Notes under the pieces: generated by a model
The model's database searches: none
Told to the model about the DNA's origin: nothing
The model's input: the letters and a program-made list of their open reading frames with translations, nothing else
NCBI GenBank assembly: GCA_003550325.1
Contig: QKWP01000055.1
Coordinates: 396,201 to 460,200, forward strand
Direction: 5' to 3'
DNA from: Gigaspora rosea
Lineage: Eukaryota > Glomeromycota > Glomeromycetes > Diversisporales > Gigasporaceae
DNA: 64,000 bases
Shown: positions 30,701 through 42,747 of the stretch, piece after piece
Position numbering within the stretch: position 1 is the first letter of the stretch
Layout of the letters: each line of letters opens with the position of its first letter
Program-made: the position numbers and the translations under genes

Positions 30701-31860
30701 TTCGATAAAATAATCAAATGGAATTTCTTTGTGCTGTCGAATCAATTAAATCAACTATCAACAAGAAATCGAGAAATAATTTTAGAGAGAGTTAATAATA
30801 TATATATATAAACTTTGATTATTTCTTTGATTTAAAAAAATGTATTTCTTTTTATTAATAAAAAAAAACTTCGAATATTTCTTAAAACAAGAAAACTTCA
30901 ATTATTTCTTTAAAAAAAAAAATTCATTTATTACTCGTGATATCATGATCATTGTTCTTTGAGCAGATTAAAAATTAAAAAGCGATTAAGTAACTGATTT
31001 TGGTGGCGAAACTAGGTGCGTTGTTCGGGTGAAGATAAAACGACATTAACCAATTTATGATCACGGTAGAAAAAGCATACAATAGTTTAAACAATTATGT
31101 ATTTATGCATCTTGCAATTTTACAAATAGTATTTAATAAATTCGAGAGTTATAAAAATGCTACGACACTAAATTACCAAGGAAGCAGCAATTTAGTTTTA
31201 ACCGAATTCTAATCTCAGCGTCAATGGTTTAAAAGTTTTTTGTAATGGCTTAAAAACCTAAAAAAACTGTCTAAACCGTTTATATTTTCCATACCGATCC
31301 CAATCAAATGGGCACTGAAAACTATACTGCTAGTTTATTTTAAAGTCTTGAAAGAATTTTTTTTTAAGATATCAATTGGTTTATATTGCATGTGTACATA
31401 CACTCTATGTACAAATAAAAATCGCTTAGATTTCATATTTTATCTTTTAAAATATATATTTACTGAAAAGTTGTAATTAAATAATTAGAATATGACTTTT
31501 CATTTATTTACAATATTTAGGACGTCTTTATCAGCGTAATTTGGCTAATTTATATTTGCTAGAATGAAATATATTTGCTCGTATAGAAAATTTAGCATTA
31601 TTTGAGAATAGAATATTACCAAAATTAAAAAATATATATTAAGATTGTTTTTTAATTTAAAACTTAAATCTAAATTACATACTGCATCATAAAGTTTCAT
31701 AGAACAAACATGCTCTAAAACTTCATGTTATAAACCACAAAGAATACCATATATCCTGTTGACAAGAAATACTAACAGATTTGACTTAGCCTTAATAAAA
31801 TCGCAATTTAATATTAGGTAAATATTTCAAATACCGTTTGCTAAACTTTTTTGCTCAAAG
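30701..31860. repeat. Spacer S2, copy C (left part)
   Basis: Colinear with 15141-16320 in segment B. Non-coding. Interrupted by the LINE at 31875. Confidence 0.7.
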
Positions 31861-31874
31861 AAAATAGCCATATT
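31861..31874. repeat. LINE target-site duplication, left
   Basis: AAAATAGCCATATT, identical to 37292-37305. The uninterrupted paralogue at 16310-16330 reads AAAATAGACATATT once. Confidence 0.9.
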
Positions 31875-31997
31875 AAAAACTTGATCTGCTTCCGGCAGCC
31901 GGGTAATTAACACAAATACAAAAACACTGCAAGAAATAAAGTTTCTGAACACAAACAAAACCGTAGGGGCTTTTGCCCTAAAAATTAGGAAAAGGAA

Positions 31998-33671
31998 GTG
32001 CATAGGGTCAAAGAAAGAAGCAGAGGTCCGCGGTTTAGAGAGTTTGGAAAACCGTACGGACCAAGATCGTTTAAGAAGCTAAAGATGGATACGAACAATA
32101 CAAATAAAAATTTAAATAAATATTCAACAACAGCACGAATGTCAGATAAGACAGACGTCAACACAAGAGAAGAGAACAAGGAGAACTCTCCATCAAGGAA
32201 CGAGATGAATGGTGAACCTAGTATTACCTCTCCTCAGATGGATGGAAGTCCAAACGCTGAAAAAACGATTTCAGAAAATTCTGGGGCAACGATCATTGAA
32301 ATTGCTGGAACAATTGCACAATCAAGCGGAACGGTATCAGGTGACAATGACGTGATGGAATTGGACGTAGATCCTAAGCCACAAAATGTGAATAGCAGTT
32401 TAGAATTGGAGGAATCGACGGAAGACGTACAGTCGGTTGAACCAGCACGTACCTCCAAGAAATGGTCCAGCTTCTTTACACAGTTAAGGCGGGGCCAAGC
32501 TACTTTTTCAAATTACACACCAAGAGTGGAAATTACAACCAAGAATAATAACGCACTCATCTTTGACATTCGTAGTCTAAATGACATACAAATGAATGAC
32601 ATTATCTCTACTCTATATAGCAAAATCGGCAATGATTTAGTTGGAGCAAAACCTCATTATACTAGAGGGAAAAGAACACATTTAGAACTGGTATTTAGCA
32701 GTGAAGATAAACAGCAACATTATGCAAAGGAAGGTATCTCGCTTTTTAGAAGATCGTTATTAGGTTATATACCTACAAATTTGAGGAGGACGCATTTAGC
32801 AATAAAGGTGAGAAACGTTCCAATTGGGGATAAAGACTTTATATCCAACAAGTTAAAGGAAGCTTTCGGAGACTTTGGACATATTAAGTCAATCAAACCG
32901 TTAGTGTATGAAGATACTCCAGTTTGCACGGATCAATGGATAATTTTATACGAAACAACAGAAGATCCGGAGTTAGAACAAAAAATCCCAAGGCATACAA
33001 GCGTATGGGGCCAAAAAGTTACGACAGAATGGAGAGCGGCTCCTAAATTATGTTTCTATTGTGATCAAGCAGGGCACTTGAAAAGGGATTGTCCACAATA
33101 TAAAGAAGCAATAGAGCTTAGAAAGCAGTACAAGAAATATAAGGAAAACAAAAGGCATAAGCGAGAAAATTTAGATGAAACTAACCGAAATGGAAACAAC
33201 ACTGATAAGGAACAGAATAATGAAGGCAGCAAGGAATCGGACGGCCTGGTGCAAGATACTTTGGTCGGTGATGATATAGAAATGCTGTCACAAGAAGGTG
33301 AATCTCTCGAAACTATGCTAGAAGAAGACAGAAATAAGGAAAACCAACAGGAAATACAAGATAATATGTTGCAGCAAGTTGAAGCAAATACGGGCATACA
33401 TCAAGACATGCCGGTTGAACAAGTGGATTTAAAGGAAACAAATCAACAGGCACAGATAAGTACTGAGGACACAGGTACGAACCCTTTGAACTTGGCTCAT
33501 GAATCTGTGCAGACACAACTACAGGAGAGTAATGTTGAGGTACAAGAAGATGATGGCTTTACAACAGTCAAGCACAAAAAACTTAGAACAAAGAAAAACA
33601 TACATTCAAATGATAGTAAATCTAGACCGTATGTAAATAATAGACCATCTAGGGATGGTCGTAATAAATAA
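31998..33671 (+). CDS. LINE ORF1, nucleic-acid-binding protein with CCHC knuckle
   Basis: 557 codons, intact. Residues about 1-150 are acidic and Ser/Asn-rich. Residues about 265-340 look like an RRM-type fold (VRNVPIGDKDF, FGHIKSIKPL). A single CCHC knuckle CFYCDQAGHLKRDC lies at about 351-364. The Lys/Glu-rich tail (370-557) has many Gln and Asn and probable coiled coil. ORF1 proteins of this kind coat the LINE RNA. The first ATG after the 123-nt leader is used. Confidence 0.88.
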   Translation: MHRVKERSRGPRFREFGKPYGPRSFKKLKMDTNNTNKNLNKYSTTARMSDKTDVNTREENKENSPSRNEMNGEPSITSPQMDGSPNAEKTISENSGATIIEIAGTIAQSSGTVSGDNDVMELDVDPKPQNVNSSLELEESTEDVQSVEPARTSKKWSSFFTQLRRGQATFSNYTPRVEITTKNNNALIFDIRSLNDIQMNDIISTLYSKIGNDLVGAKPHYTRGKRTHLELVFSSEDKQQHYAKEGISLFRRSLLGYIPTNLRRTHLAIKVRNVPIGDKDFISNKLKEAFGDFGHIKSIKPLVYEDTPVCTDQWIILYETTEDPELEQKIPRHTSVWGQKVTTEWRAAPKLCFYCDQAGHLKRDCPQYKEAIELRKQYKKYKENKRHKRENLDETNRNGNNTDKEQNNEGSKESDGLVQDTLVGDDIEMLSQEGESLETMLEEDRNKENQQEIQDNMLQQVEANTGIHQDMPVEQVDLKETNQQAQISTEDTGTNPLNLAHESVQTQLQESNVEVQEDDGFTTVKHKKLRTKKNIHSNDSKSRPYVNNRPSRDGRNK

Positions 33672-33723
33672 GTATAAATAGAAACAGATCTGAAGGTAAA
33701 AATAATCAAATATATACAATAAT

Positions 33724-36700
33724 ATGAGTAAGTATAACACTTTCAGAATTGCAACACTTAATGTAAAGGGCCTTAATGATAGATACAAGCGTCAACAAAC
33801 AATTACTTTAATTAAGACATATAAGATAGAACTAATTATGATATAGGAAACAAATTTAACTAATGATAATACAAGAAATTTTTTGAAACAACAGTGGGGA
33901 TACGAATCTATATGACATCGAAAGTAGCCATTTTGGCTGGAAATAGAGATATTAAATTTGAAAATATTAAAGAATCTCATCAGGGAAGGGTTCTTTGTAC
34001 AGAATTCTATTATAGAAAGCGATTATTTCAGGTCATTAATGTGTATGCCCTCTGGCACTAGACGAAAGGATTCGATTTTTTGGGACCTGGTCAATACAAA
34101 GAAACACTAATGCAGTTAATATAGTAGCAGAAGATTTTAATGTGAATCTAGATCCAAACATAAACAGGATAAGTCACATGCCACCACATAACGATCTGTC
34201 GAGAGAAAAACTGAAAGAACTTACCTGTAGTATGGTAGACACAGTAGTTGCAGCTTCTCAAACGCCGTTTCTTACATATTTTCAAAAGACAAGAGGAGGA
34301 CATAATATGGCCACAAGGCTTGACTACATTTTTGTAGACGAGCAAAATGCACAGTACTGTCAAAGAACACTTACAAAGTTTGGCAACTCGGACCACCTCA
34401 TGGTATCAACTGAAATGAACTTTAGTAAGAATAGCTTACAAGCGTCATACTGGAAGGTAAATAGTAAGTGCCTTGAAAACGAGATATTAAGAAAAGAAAT
34501 TGTGGTTGAAATACGAACAGTCACAGACCTGGAGAGTTGGGATTACTGCAAGTGTAAAATACAATCATTAATTAGAGCTAGGGGGCCTCTTAAAGCTCCA
34601 GAAAGTAATATTCAAAGGTTGAGCAGGAAAATTAATATACTAGAAAAGAAGATCGCTAGAGACCAGAACCTATCTGATCTACAAATAGTAATTGAAAACC
34701 TAAAGAAAAGCCTTCAAAATGAACTTTAGAATCTAGCTGATAAATGGCAGGTGCGTTCTAACGCAAGGTGGATTGAACGAGGTGAGAGATCGACAAAGTA
34801 CTTCTACTCCAGGTTTAAGAGTAGGCATAACACAGCAGCTATAGACAAGATCAAAATTACAATATTGCAGGGACGTCAAGCTCAATCGAAGTACTGCATT
34901 ACATCAAAGAATATTACAGTCATATGTACCAATCAGAGCCAATTAAGGCAGAGGCCGTGAACAGAATAACAGAAGGTTCTCCACAAGTAGAAATATCGGA
35001 CAATCAAAATCTAATTAAATATATTACAAAGGAAGAGATAATTGAAGTAATACGATGCCTTTCTAATAACAAGGCCCCAGGGACAGACGGTATCACATAT
35101 GAATTCTATAAAGAGTTAATAGAAGAAAGTAGTTCAGTTTTTGAAAAAATCTTTAATGACGTAATTGAAAAAGGTAAAATGCCCAGCTCGTGGTATAAAA
35201 ACGTGATAACATTGATCCCAAAAAAATAGGAAGAATTAGAAGATGTTCGAAACTGGAGGCCTATTTCTTTAACGAACTGCGATGTTAAAATATTTATGAA
35301 GATTCTAGCTAACCGTCTTAACAACATCTGTCAGAAAATAATCGGTACTTACCAGCAAGGTTTTATTAAAGGGAGGTTGATCTTGGAGTCTGTAATGGAC
35401 ATTATGTCTGTTATGAGGAATCAAAGCGATCAAACACGGCAAGGTTGGATGTTGTTTCTAGATCAACAAAAAGCCTTTGGCCATGTTAACCATACATATT
35501 TACAAGAGGTATTAACAAAGATGAAGTTCGATCCAAAATTTATACGAACAATTAGTACATTATTTTCAGAACAAACTGCATTTATAGCAGACTCGGGAGT
35601 AATATCAGAACCATTCAAAGTAAGTCGTGGAATAAGGCAGGGTGATCCACTCTCACCTCTTCTGTATATAATAGCTTTCGAACCTTTCCTTAGATCACTG
35701 AGAAAACTTAAGGGGAATAGATTTAAATCAGCAGTCAAATCAACAAAGGTTTAAATTAACAGCCTACGCAGATGACCTCACAATAAGCATAGCTTCATAT
35801 GCAGAATGGGATGTTGTTACCAAATTGATTCAAGAGTATGAAGAGGCATCCAATACTAAAATTAATAAAACCAAATCAGTATTAGTGCCATTAACATATA
35901 ATGCTCGACATATAGAACATCTTGAGGCAAAAAAATTCAAAATGTTATCAGATAAAGAACCAGTAAAAGCACTAGGATACGAGTTGGACTCGCAAGGAAG
36001 AATAAGTAAAAACACTTGGCCAGAGATGATATTAAAAGTTAAGGCTATGCTAGAAAAACTATCGCAGCGTAACCTGTCCATCAAGGGCAGAATTTTAATA
36101 ATTAAAACTTTGGTTTTATCAAAAATTTGGTATGTTGCATACCTTGCACCTCCGAGTAGGAAACAACTTACAGAAATAGACAATCTTGTAAGGGGCTGAA
36201 TTAAAAACTCCTGTAAGATTCTCCCAAGATACTCGATTCTACAGCAAGATTATAAATACAGTGGTCTAAATGCACCGATAATAAAGGACCTAGTGGATGC
36301 GAGATTAATTACTATTTTTATAAAATTACTTACAAGTAACAACTGCTGGGCAAAGACAGAAAGAGAGCTAATTAGGGTGGAGCTACAAAACAAAAAGAAC
36401 ATCACAGCAATAAAGGCACTAAATGAGGTTCTGGTAAAAAACAGAGCTTGGCCAGAGTACTGGAAACCTTTTATTATAGCGTGGAAAAGAATCGGGGGTT
36501 CCATAAATCAAGATGTGGATATGTGGCCCTGTGAACCAGAAGACATAAAGTTGCCAACGTACCGGGAAACGAATACACAGTGCAGAAGGGAGTTGCTTTT
36601 TTAAAGAATAAATCTTTGTCGACGGCTATACAGAAGCAAGAAAACGATAATGGGGTAAATAGTGACTTAAGGAGATGGTCAAAGATAAAATGGGTTAACA

Positions 36701-37044
36701 ACAAGCGGAAAGATATTTTTTGGCAGTATTGCCATAAATCGTTGCCACTAGGATACAGGCTAAAATATATAATACCAAATTACGATGGTACCTGTCCGAT
36801 GTGCTCTGAAGAAATCCAAACCAATGAACATTTTGGTGTAAACTGCAAAAATAGTAAAATCATATGGGAAACGGTATACTCATACATAATCCCAGAGGAG
36901 ACCCCTCCGAGAACCTACGAGGAAACCATCACGGCATCAAACGTTAGAGATGCGTGTAAGAAGGAAATAGTGAGATGGTCACATGTTAACGCATTATACG
37001 AGATTTGGTTTTGTTATAACCAGGCTAGATGGGCGGAAAACTAA
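33724..37044 (+). pseudogene. LINE ORF2: endonuclease and reverse transcriptase, broken
   Basis: Starts MSKYNTFRIATLNVKGLND (APE endonuclease start). RLDYIFVDE and SDHLMV mark the endonuclease end near 34320-34400. The RT has GTDGITYEFYKE (35090), WRPISL (35255), LDQQKAFGHV (35460; the usual AFD aspartate is Gly), GIRQGDPLSP (35630) and YADDLT (35765). C-terminal CPMCSEEIQTNEHFGVNC (36800) is a zf-RVT. Stops occur near 33845, 33915, 34727, 35229 and 36199, with shifts near 34060, 34920, 35745 and 36600, so the copy cannot make an active enzyme. Confidence 0.88.
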
Positions 37045-37149
37045 TACCAGAGCCTGCGATTCCCATAATCGTTAGGAATAGAATTGAGAAGGAGTTCAAA
37101 ATATTAAAGCATTGTAATATATATAAGAGAACAGAGGGTGGTATACACA

Positions 37150-37248
37150 ACTTTAATAAGTAGTAGATAAATAATATGTAATATGTAATATAATAAAGNA
37201 CTTTAATAAGTAGTAGATAAATAATATGTAATATGTAATATAATAAAG
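37150..37248. other. Assembly join: N with identical 49-bp flanks
   Basis: 37150-37198 and 37200-37248 are the same 49 bp around an n at 37199, as at 11354. One copy is probably artificial. Confidence 0.85.
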
Positions 37249-37291
37249 TACGCCATCCGGCGTCCCCATAGTAGGGGTTTATATTAAAAAA

Positions 37292-37305
37292 AAAATAGCC
37301 ATATT
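37292..37305. repeat. LINE target-site duplication, right
   Basis: AAAATAGCCATATT directly after the A-tail. Confidence 0.9.
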
Positions 37306-37532
37306 TTAAAAGTTCTTGCAAAAATTTAATATACATAAAATTTATGAATTAAAAAAGCATAATTTAATGCAATTAGCAAGCATACTTTGGCATCTTTAAC
37401 AGCATAATTATAGACACCTTAGTAATTATTATTGCTACCTGTAGAGTTAAAATATTTAAATAAATAATAAATTTTCATAATATTATAAATCAATAGACGA
37501 AAATTATTAATATATGCTTACGTGAAATATCG
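37306..37532. repeat. Spacer S2, copy C (right part)
   Basis: Resumes the match to 16330-16554 after the LINE. Confidence 0.7.
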
Positions 37533-37573
37533 TCACAATCTATCTGAAATTGAAAAATTGCAGCTAGTTGAAT
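37533..37573 (-). CDS. Array C last exon
   Basis: DSTSCNFSISDRL and TGA, identical in protein to 16555-16595, with silent base changes. Confidence 0.6.
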
Positions 37574-37641
37574 CTAAAAAAATAAATGGTAAAAATTTAA
37601 TTGAAAAAAAAATGCAAATTTTAATAAGTAAAATTATTTAC

Positions 37642-38462
37642 CACAATTAATTGGTTCAGAAAGATTTTTAAAGTTAAGCAGTTTACTTGTAAGTTTATCT
37701 TTAGAATAAATCTGCAATTCCGTTGATAATGTTGGAATAATTTCATCTGCCAATTTGAATGCCTTTAATATAGCTAATTCATCTTTATCTTTTACAGTAT
37801 TATAAGATACTATTTTATACCAGTTATACAATTTTTTACAAATATCAGATGCAGTTGGTCTATTAGAAGGATTAGCATCCATGCATTGATTTGCTAATTG
37901 AATAAAACACTCAGGAGTGCCTTTAGCAAATTCAGGACGCAATCCATTACATATTTGAATAGCCAACATTCCATCATACTCAATATTGCAATGAGGTGGT
38001 CTTCCTGTAGACATTTCAGTCATAATAATGCCAAAACTATAAATATCTGCGGTTATTGTATATGATCGTGCTGTTAATACTTCCGGCGCAACATAAGGTA
38101 AAACACCGTAAATACTACTGTATCTTCTAAATCAGTTTCATCTTTTTTTCTAGATAACCCTAGATCTGTAATGTAAGATATTAGATCTCCATTAATATAT
38201 TGATTTTGCAATATGTTACCACTATGAAAATCTCCATGAAAATATTTTGCTTTGTGAATTTTTTCTAAATTTTTTGATATATCAAGTTGATTTAATTTAC
38301 ATTTCCAATTAAGTTCTCTAACATTGATGATAAGAACTTGTGCAGACTTCCTTTATTTGCGTATTGAAGTACCACCAAGTATTCATTATTGGTTGGATTT
38401 TGTGTCAGTCCATACACTTCAAGATTACATCCTGCTAATCTGAATTCTGTATAACTTTTAAA
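37642..38462 (-). pseudogene. Array C kinase C-lobe exon
   Basis: Retains YLVVLQYANKGSLHKFLSS, HGDFHSGN, DLGLSRK and RPTASDI. Compared with B it has a 5-bp insertion near 38115 and one missing base near 38322 that put parts out of frame, plus a 3-bp in-frame loss near 38283. It lacks the 159-bp duplication of B. Confidence 0.8.
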
Positions 38463-38580
38463 CTTATTAAATAACATTTAAATAAAATTTAATTAAATAA
38501 AATTTAAATAAAATTTAAATAAAATTTACAATGTTAATAATTTATTTATATTTGGCCATAAACAAATCATCTTAACTTAC

Positions 38581-39050
38581 TTCTCTTAAAAAATTCTTTT
38601 GTGAACCTGGTAATGTCTTAAGAGCAACGACGCATGATGATGTACGGGATTGTGTATAATCATCCGAAATTATTCTTTTACCATCTAACCATGTTGCTGA
38701 AAATACGGTTCCAAATCCCCCTTCACCAATCTTTTGAACGTTATCTAATCTATCATAAGGAATCCACTCTATCACATCATTATATGATGCAGCCTTAAGT
38801 TGAAATTCTTTAATACAATCATCAACATCCGTATTTCCACTTGTCCATCCTCGTGTCGTTTTCTGGGGGTCACATGTTTGACACCAAGTATAAGACGTGT
38901 TAAATCGGTTGCAGTTTGCGCATTCTCCATTCCAATCTGTTCTTTTAGACCCAAATCATCAAATACCAATATATATTCATTTGTTGCAGTGTCATGGGTT
39001 AGTCCAAATACTTTATGTTCACTATTCTTTAATTGTACACAATCTTCAAA
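38581..39050 (-). pseudogene. Array C unit C1: glycine loop present
   Basis: IGEGGFGTVFSATWLDG and VVALKTLPGSQ match B1 exactly. One base is missing in the FDEFG codons near 38957, upstream of the ribbon. Confidence 0.8.
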
Positions 39051-39124
39051 CTTATTAAATATGAATTAAAATAAAGCAATATGCAGTAAAACACTAGAAT
39101 AATAAATTAAATATTTAATCTTAC

Positions 39125-39594
39125 TCACTTAGCATATCTAATAAGTTTTGTGAACTAAGTGTTTTAAGCTCTACCGGGCATGATGCCGTACGTGACTGTA
39201 TATAGCCATTTAAATAATTATACTTTTCATGACGTATTCCATCTAACCAGGTTGCTAAAAATTTATCGCCAATTTTTTGAACGTTTTCTAATCTATCATA
39301 AGGGATCCACTCAATTACATCATTATAAGATGTAGCCTTAAGTTGAAAATTTTTAATACAATCATCAACATCCGTATTTCCACTTGTCCATCCTCGTGTC
39401 GTTTTCTGGGGGTCACATGTTTGACACCAAGCATCAGATGTGTTAAATCGGTTGCAGTATGCGCATTTTCCTTTGTATTCCATTCTTTTAGAACCAAATT
39501 CATCAAATACTAAAATATACTCATTTGTTTCAGTGTCATGTGTTAGTCCTAATACTTTATGTTCACTATTCTTTAATTGTACACACTCTTTAAA
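39125..39594 (-). pseudogene. Array C unit C2
   Basis: Open across ribbon (CAYCNRFNTSDAWCQTCD) and IGDKFLATWLDG up to LLDMLSE, but one base is missing at the splice donor (AGTGA|GTAAG), leaving 470 bp and breaking the phase-0 rule. Confidence 0.7.
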
Positions 39595-39671
39595 CTTTTA
39601 AAATATAGTATGAATTAAATAATGCAACATACTGTAGAACATGCAATAATAAATTAAATATTTTATCTTAC

Positions 39672-40130
39672 TTCATCTAACATTTCTGATAAGTTTTGTG
39701 AACCAAACGTCTTAAGATTTACCGTGCATGATGGCGTACATGACTGTATACGTTCATGATTATAGTCTACATATCGTATTCCATCTAACCAGGTTGCTAA
39801 AAATTTGTCGCCAATTTTTTGAACGTTATCTAATCTATCATAAGGAATCCACTCAATAACAATATTACAAGATGTAGTCTTAAGTTGAAATTCTTTAATA
39901 CAATCATCGACATCTTTATTTCCACTCGTCCATCCTCGTGTTGTTTTCTGAGGGTCACATGTTTGACACCAGGCTTGTGACGTGTTATATCTGTTGCAAT
40001 TTACGCATTTTCCATTACGTTCATATCTTTTAGAACTAAATTCATCAAATATCAACATATATTCATTTGTGGTTACGTTTTGAGTTAGTCCATATATATT
40101 TTTATTCTCCAATTGCATCAGATTTTTAAA
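39672..40130 (-). CDS. Array C unit C3 (open exon)
   Basis: 153 codons, NKNIYGLTQNVTT type, ribbon CVNCNRYNTSQAWCQTCD complete. The intron separating it from C4 happens to lack stops, so unspliced RNA reads through from one unit to the next (39663-40322). Confidence 0.8.
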
Positions 40131-40199
40131 CTTATAAAATGTATTAAATAAATAATAGAACTTAAATAAACCGCATAAAAAGAAATAGTATAATCTTAC

Positions 40200-40993
40200 C
40201 TCCCTCAAAACATCCGATAAATTTTGTGAACTAGTCAGTTGTTTAAGTTTAACTATACATGGTGTGCGTGACTGTATATATTCTTCCTTCTCATATTTGA
40301 TGGTCCGTACGCCATCTAACACTTCGCCAAAAACTTGTCATCATTCTTTTGAATATTATCTAATCTGTTAAAAGGAATTCATTCGATTACATTTTCATGA
40401 GATTCGGCTTTAAATTGAAATTCTTTAATGCAATCATCGAAATCCTTATCTCCACTTGTCCATCCTTGTATAGTTTTCTTAGGGTCACATGTTAGAAACC
40501 AAGCTTTAGATGTGTTGTATCTGTTGCAGTTTGAGCATTTTCCATTCGATGTTTTTCTTTTAGATCCAAATTCATCAAATACCACCATATGGGGTGTTAC
40601 ACATTAAAACAGCCCTTTTTTGCAATTTTTAAAATTGAGTTTTCATTAGATTTATATAAATTTTGACATGATCGATATTTTTCAATTATAAATGAAAGTC
40701 GATTTGCATAATAAAAAATCAAGATAATTGTAAAAGAAAAATTACATGAGGCCGCGTAAGGCCAACACATCACGAGATTACCCGATAGTCACCTGTTACA
40801 TTTAACCAATCAAAATCGTGAAATTCAATTAATCCCGGATCAGTCCGAAAATCACAACAAATCAATTATCTCAAAATAAATTATATGTAAAAAAGGGCTG
40901 TTTTAATGTGTAACACCCCATATATTCACGTGTGGTTGTGTTATGAGTTATTCCATAGGTATCTTCAATCTTTAATTGCATATAATTTTTAAA
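40200..40993 (-). pseudogene. Array C unit C4, interrupted by a MITE
   Basis: IYGITQN type. The MITE sits in the YMVVFDEFG strand. One further base is missing near 40321 before WLDG. Third ribbon cysteine replaced (AWFLTCD). Confidence 0.8.
40591..40919. mobile_element. 329-bp MITE with perfect 31-bp TIRs
   Basis: GGGGTGTTACACATTAAAAC at the left and its exact inverse complement at the right; the inverted match runs through AGCCCTTTTTT. ATAT flanks both sides (40587-40590, 40920-40923), and sister exons have it once, so the target duplication is 4 bp. Perfect ends suggest a recent insertion. Superfamily not assigned. Confidence 0.92.
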
Positions 40994-41082
40994 CTTACAA
41001 AATATATTAAATATATAATAGAAGCTAAGTAAACACACTATTGACTAAACAAATTGTATATGATGACAAAGTATAATCTTAC

Positions 41083-41544
41083 CTCCTTCAAAACATCCAA
41101 TAAATTTTGGGAACTAGTCAGTTTTTTAAGTTTAACTATACATGGTGTGCGTAACTGTATATATTCTTCCTTCTTATGCTTGATTGTCCGTACGCCATCT
41201 AACCACTTTGCCGAAAACTCGTCATCATCCTTTTGAAAATTATCTAATCTGTTAAAAGGAATCCATTCGATTACATTTTTATAAGATTTGGCTTTAAGTT
41301 GAAATTCTTTAATGCAATCATCGAAATCTTTATTTCCACTTGTCCATCCTTGTATGGTTTTCTGAAGGTCACAAGGTTGACACCAAGCTTTAGATGTGTT
41401 GTATCTGTTGCAGTTTGCACATCTTCTATAAGAAGCATTTCTTCTTGAACTAAATTCATCAAATATCACCATATATTCACCTGTGGCTATGTTTTGAGTT
41501 ATTCCATAGATATCTTCAATCTTTAATTGCATATAATTTTTAAA
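41083..41544 (-). CDS. Array C unit C5 (open exon)
   Basis: 154 codons. Ribbon CANCNRYNTSKAWCQPCD; QKDDDEFSAKWLDG in place of the loop; VKLKKLTSSQ carries the lysine. Confidence 0.8.
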
Positions 41545-41633
41545 CTTACAAAATATATTAAATATATAATAGAGGCTAAGTATACACACTATTGATTAAA
41601 CAAATCGTATATGATGACAAAGTACAATCTTAC

Positions 41634-42095
41634 CTCCTTCAAAGCATTTAATAAATTTTGTGAACTAATCAGTTTTTTAAGTGTAATCATGCATGGCGTG
41701 CGTGATTGTATATATTTATTCTCTTCATATTTGATTGTCCGTATGCCATCTAACCAGGTTGCTAAAAATCTATCACCAATATTTTGAATATTATCTAATC
41801 GATTAAAAGGAATCCATTCGATTACATTTTCATAAGATTCAGCTTTAAATTGAAATTCTTTAATGCAATCGTCGACCGCCTTATTTCCACTTGTCCATCC
41901 TTGTATGGTTTTCTGAAGGTCACATGTTTTGCACCAAGCTTCAGATGTGTTAAATCGGTTGCAGTTTGCGCATTTTCCGTAATATTCATCTTTTTCAGAC
42001 CCAAATTCATCAAATACTACCATATATTCACTTGTGGTTATGTTTTGGGTCATTCCATAGATATCTTCATTCTTTAATTGCATATGGTTTTTAAA
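41634..42095 (-). CDS. Array C unit C6 (open, recombinant exon)
   Basis: 154 codons. The 5' half (DIYGMTQN, CANCNRFNTSEAWCKTCD, SYENVIEW) is IYGITQN type. The 3' half (NIGDRFLATWLDGIRTIKYE, ITLKKLISSQNLLNAL) is that of the KTS-type neighbour C7. The switch lies within 41780-41823. Confidence 0.8.
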
Positions 42096-42184
42096 CTTAC
42101 AAAATATATTAAATATATAATAGAATTTAAGTATACACATTATTGACTAAACAAATCGTATATAATGAAAAGGTATAATCTTAC

Positions 42185-42652
42185 TTCGTTCAAAGCATTT
42201 AATAAATTTTGTGAACTAATCAGCTTTTTAAGTGTAATCATGTATGGTGTGCGTGATTGTATATATTCTTTCTCTTCATATTTGATTGTCCGTATGCCAT
42301 CTAACCAGATTGCTAAAAATCTATCACCAATATTTTGAATATTATCTAATCGATTAAAAGGAATCCATTCGATTATGCCTTCATAGCTGGCAGCTTTAAG
42401 TTGAAATTCTTTGATACAATCATCAACTTCCTTATTTCCACTTGTCCATACTTGTGTTGTTTTCTGAGGGTCACATGTTTTACACCAAGCTGGCGACGTT
42501 TTATATCGGTTGCAATCTATGCATTTTCCGTTTCTATAGTTTCCTTTGGAACCAAGTTCATCAAATACTAACATATATGCATTTGTTGTGGTATTCTAAG
42601 TTAGTCCATATACATTAAAATTCCCATCTTTTAATTGTACACAATCCGTAAA
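42185..42652 (-). pseudogene. Array C unit C7
   Basis: KTS type (CIDCNRYKTSPAWCKTCD). A TAG replaces CAG in YGLTQN near 42598; the rest is open. Confidence 0.75.
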
Positions 42653-42747
42653 CTTATTAAATATATATAATAAATGTAAATTAAAACAAGACTGCATATT
42701 ATGTATTAATAATACAGTAGTAAAAAAAATTAAATCTTTTGTCTTAC

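Larger units (their letters stand above)
31875..37291 (+). mobile_element. Non-LTR retrotransposon (LINE), 5.4 kb
   Basis: Two-ORF LINE on the plus strand, ending in an A-run of about 6-10 bases (37286-37295) and flanked by 14-bp target duplications. The 3' UTR has two small GC-rich hairpins (CGCCATCCGGCG, CCCCATAGTAGGGG). ORF2 domains (APE endonuclease, RT with GIRQGDPLSP and YADD, C-terminal zf-RVT) point to the L1/Tad side of the LINE tree. ORF1 is intact and ORF2 broken. Confidence 0.92.

Noticed and set aside
32234-33788. Minus-strand ORFs opposite LINE ORF1
   Set aside because: Ser/Leu/Cys-rich shadows of the intact 557-codon ORF1.
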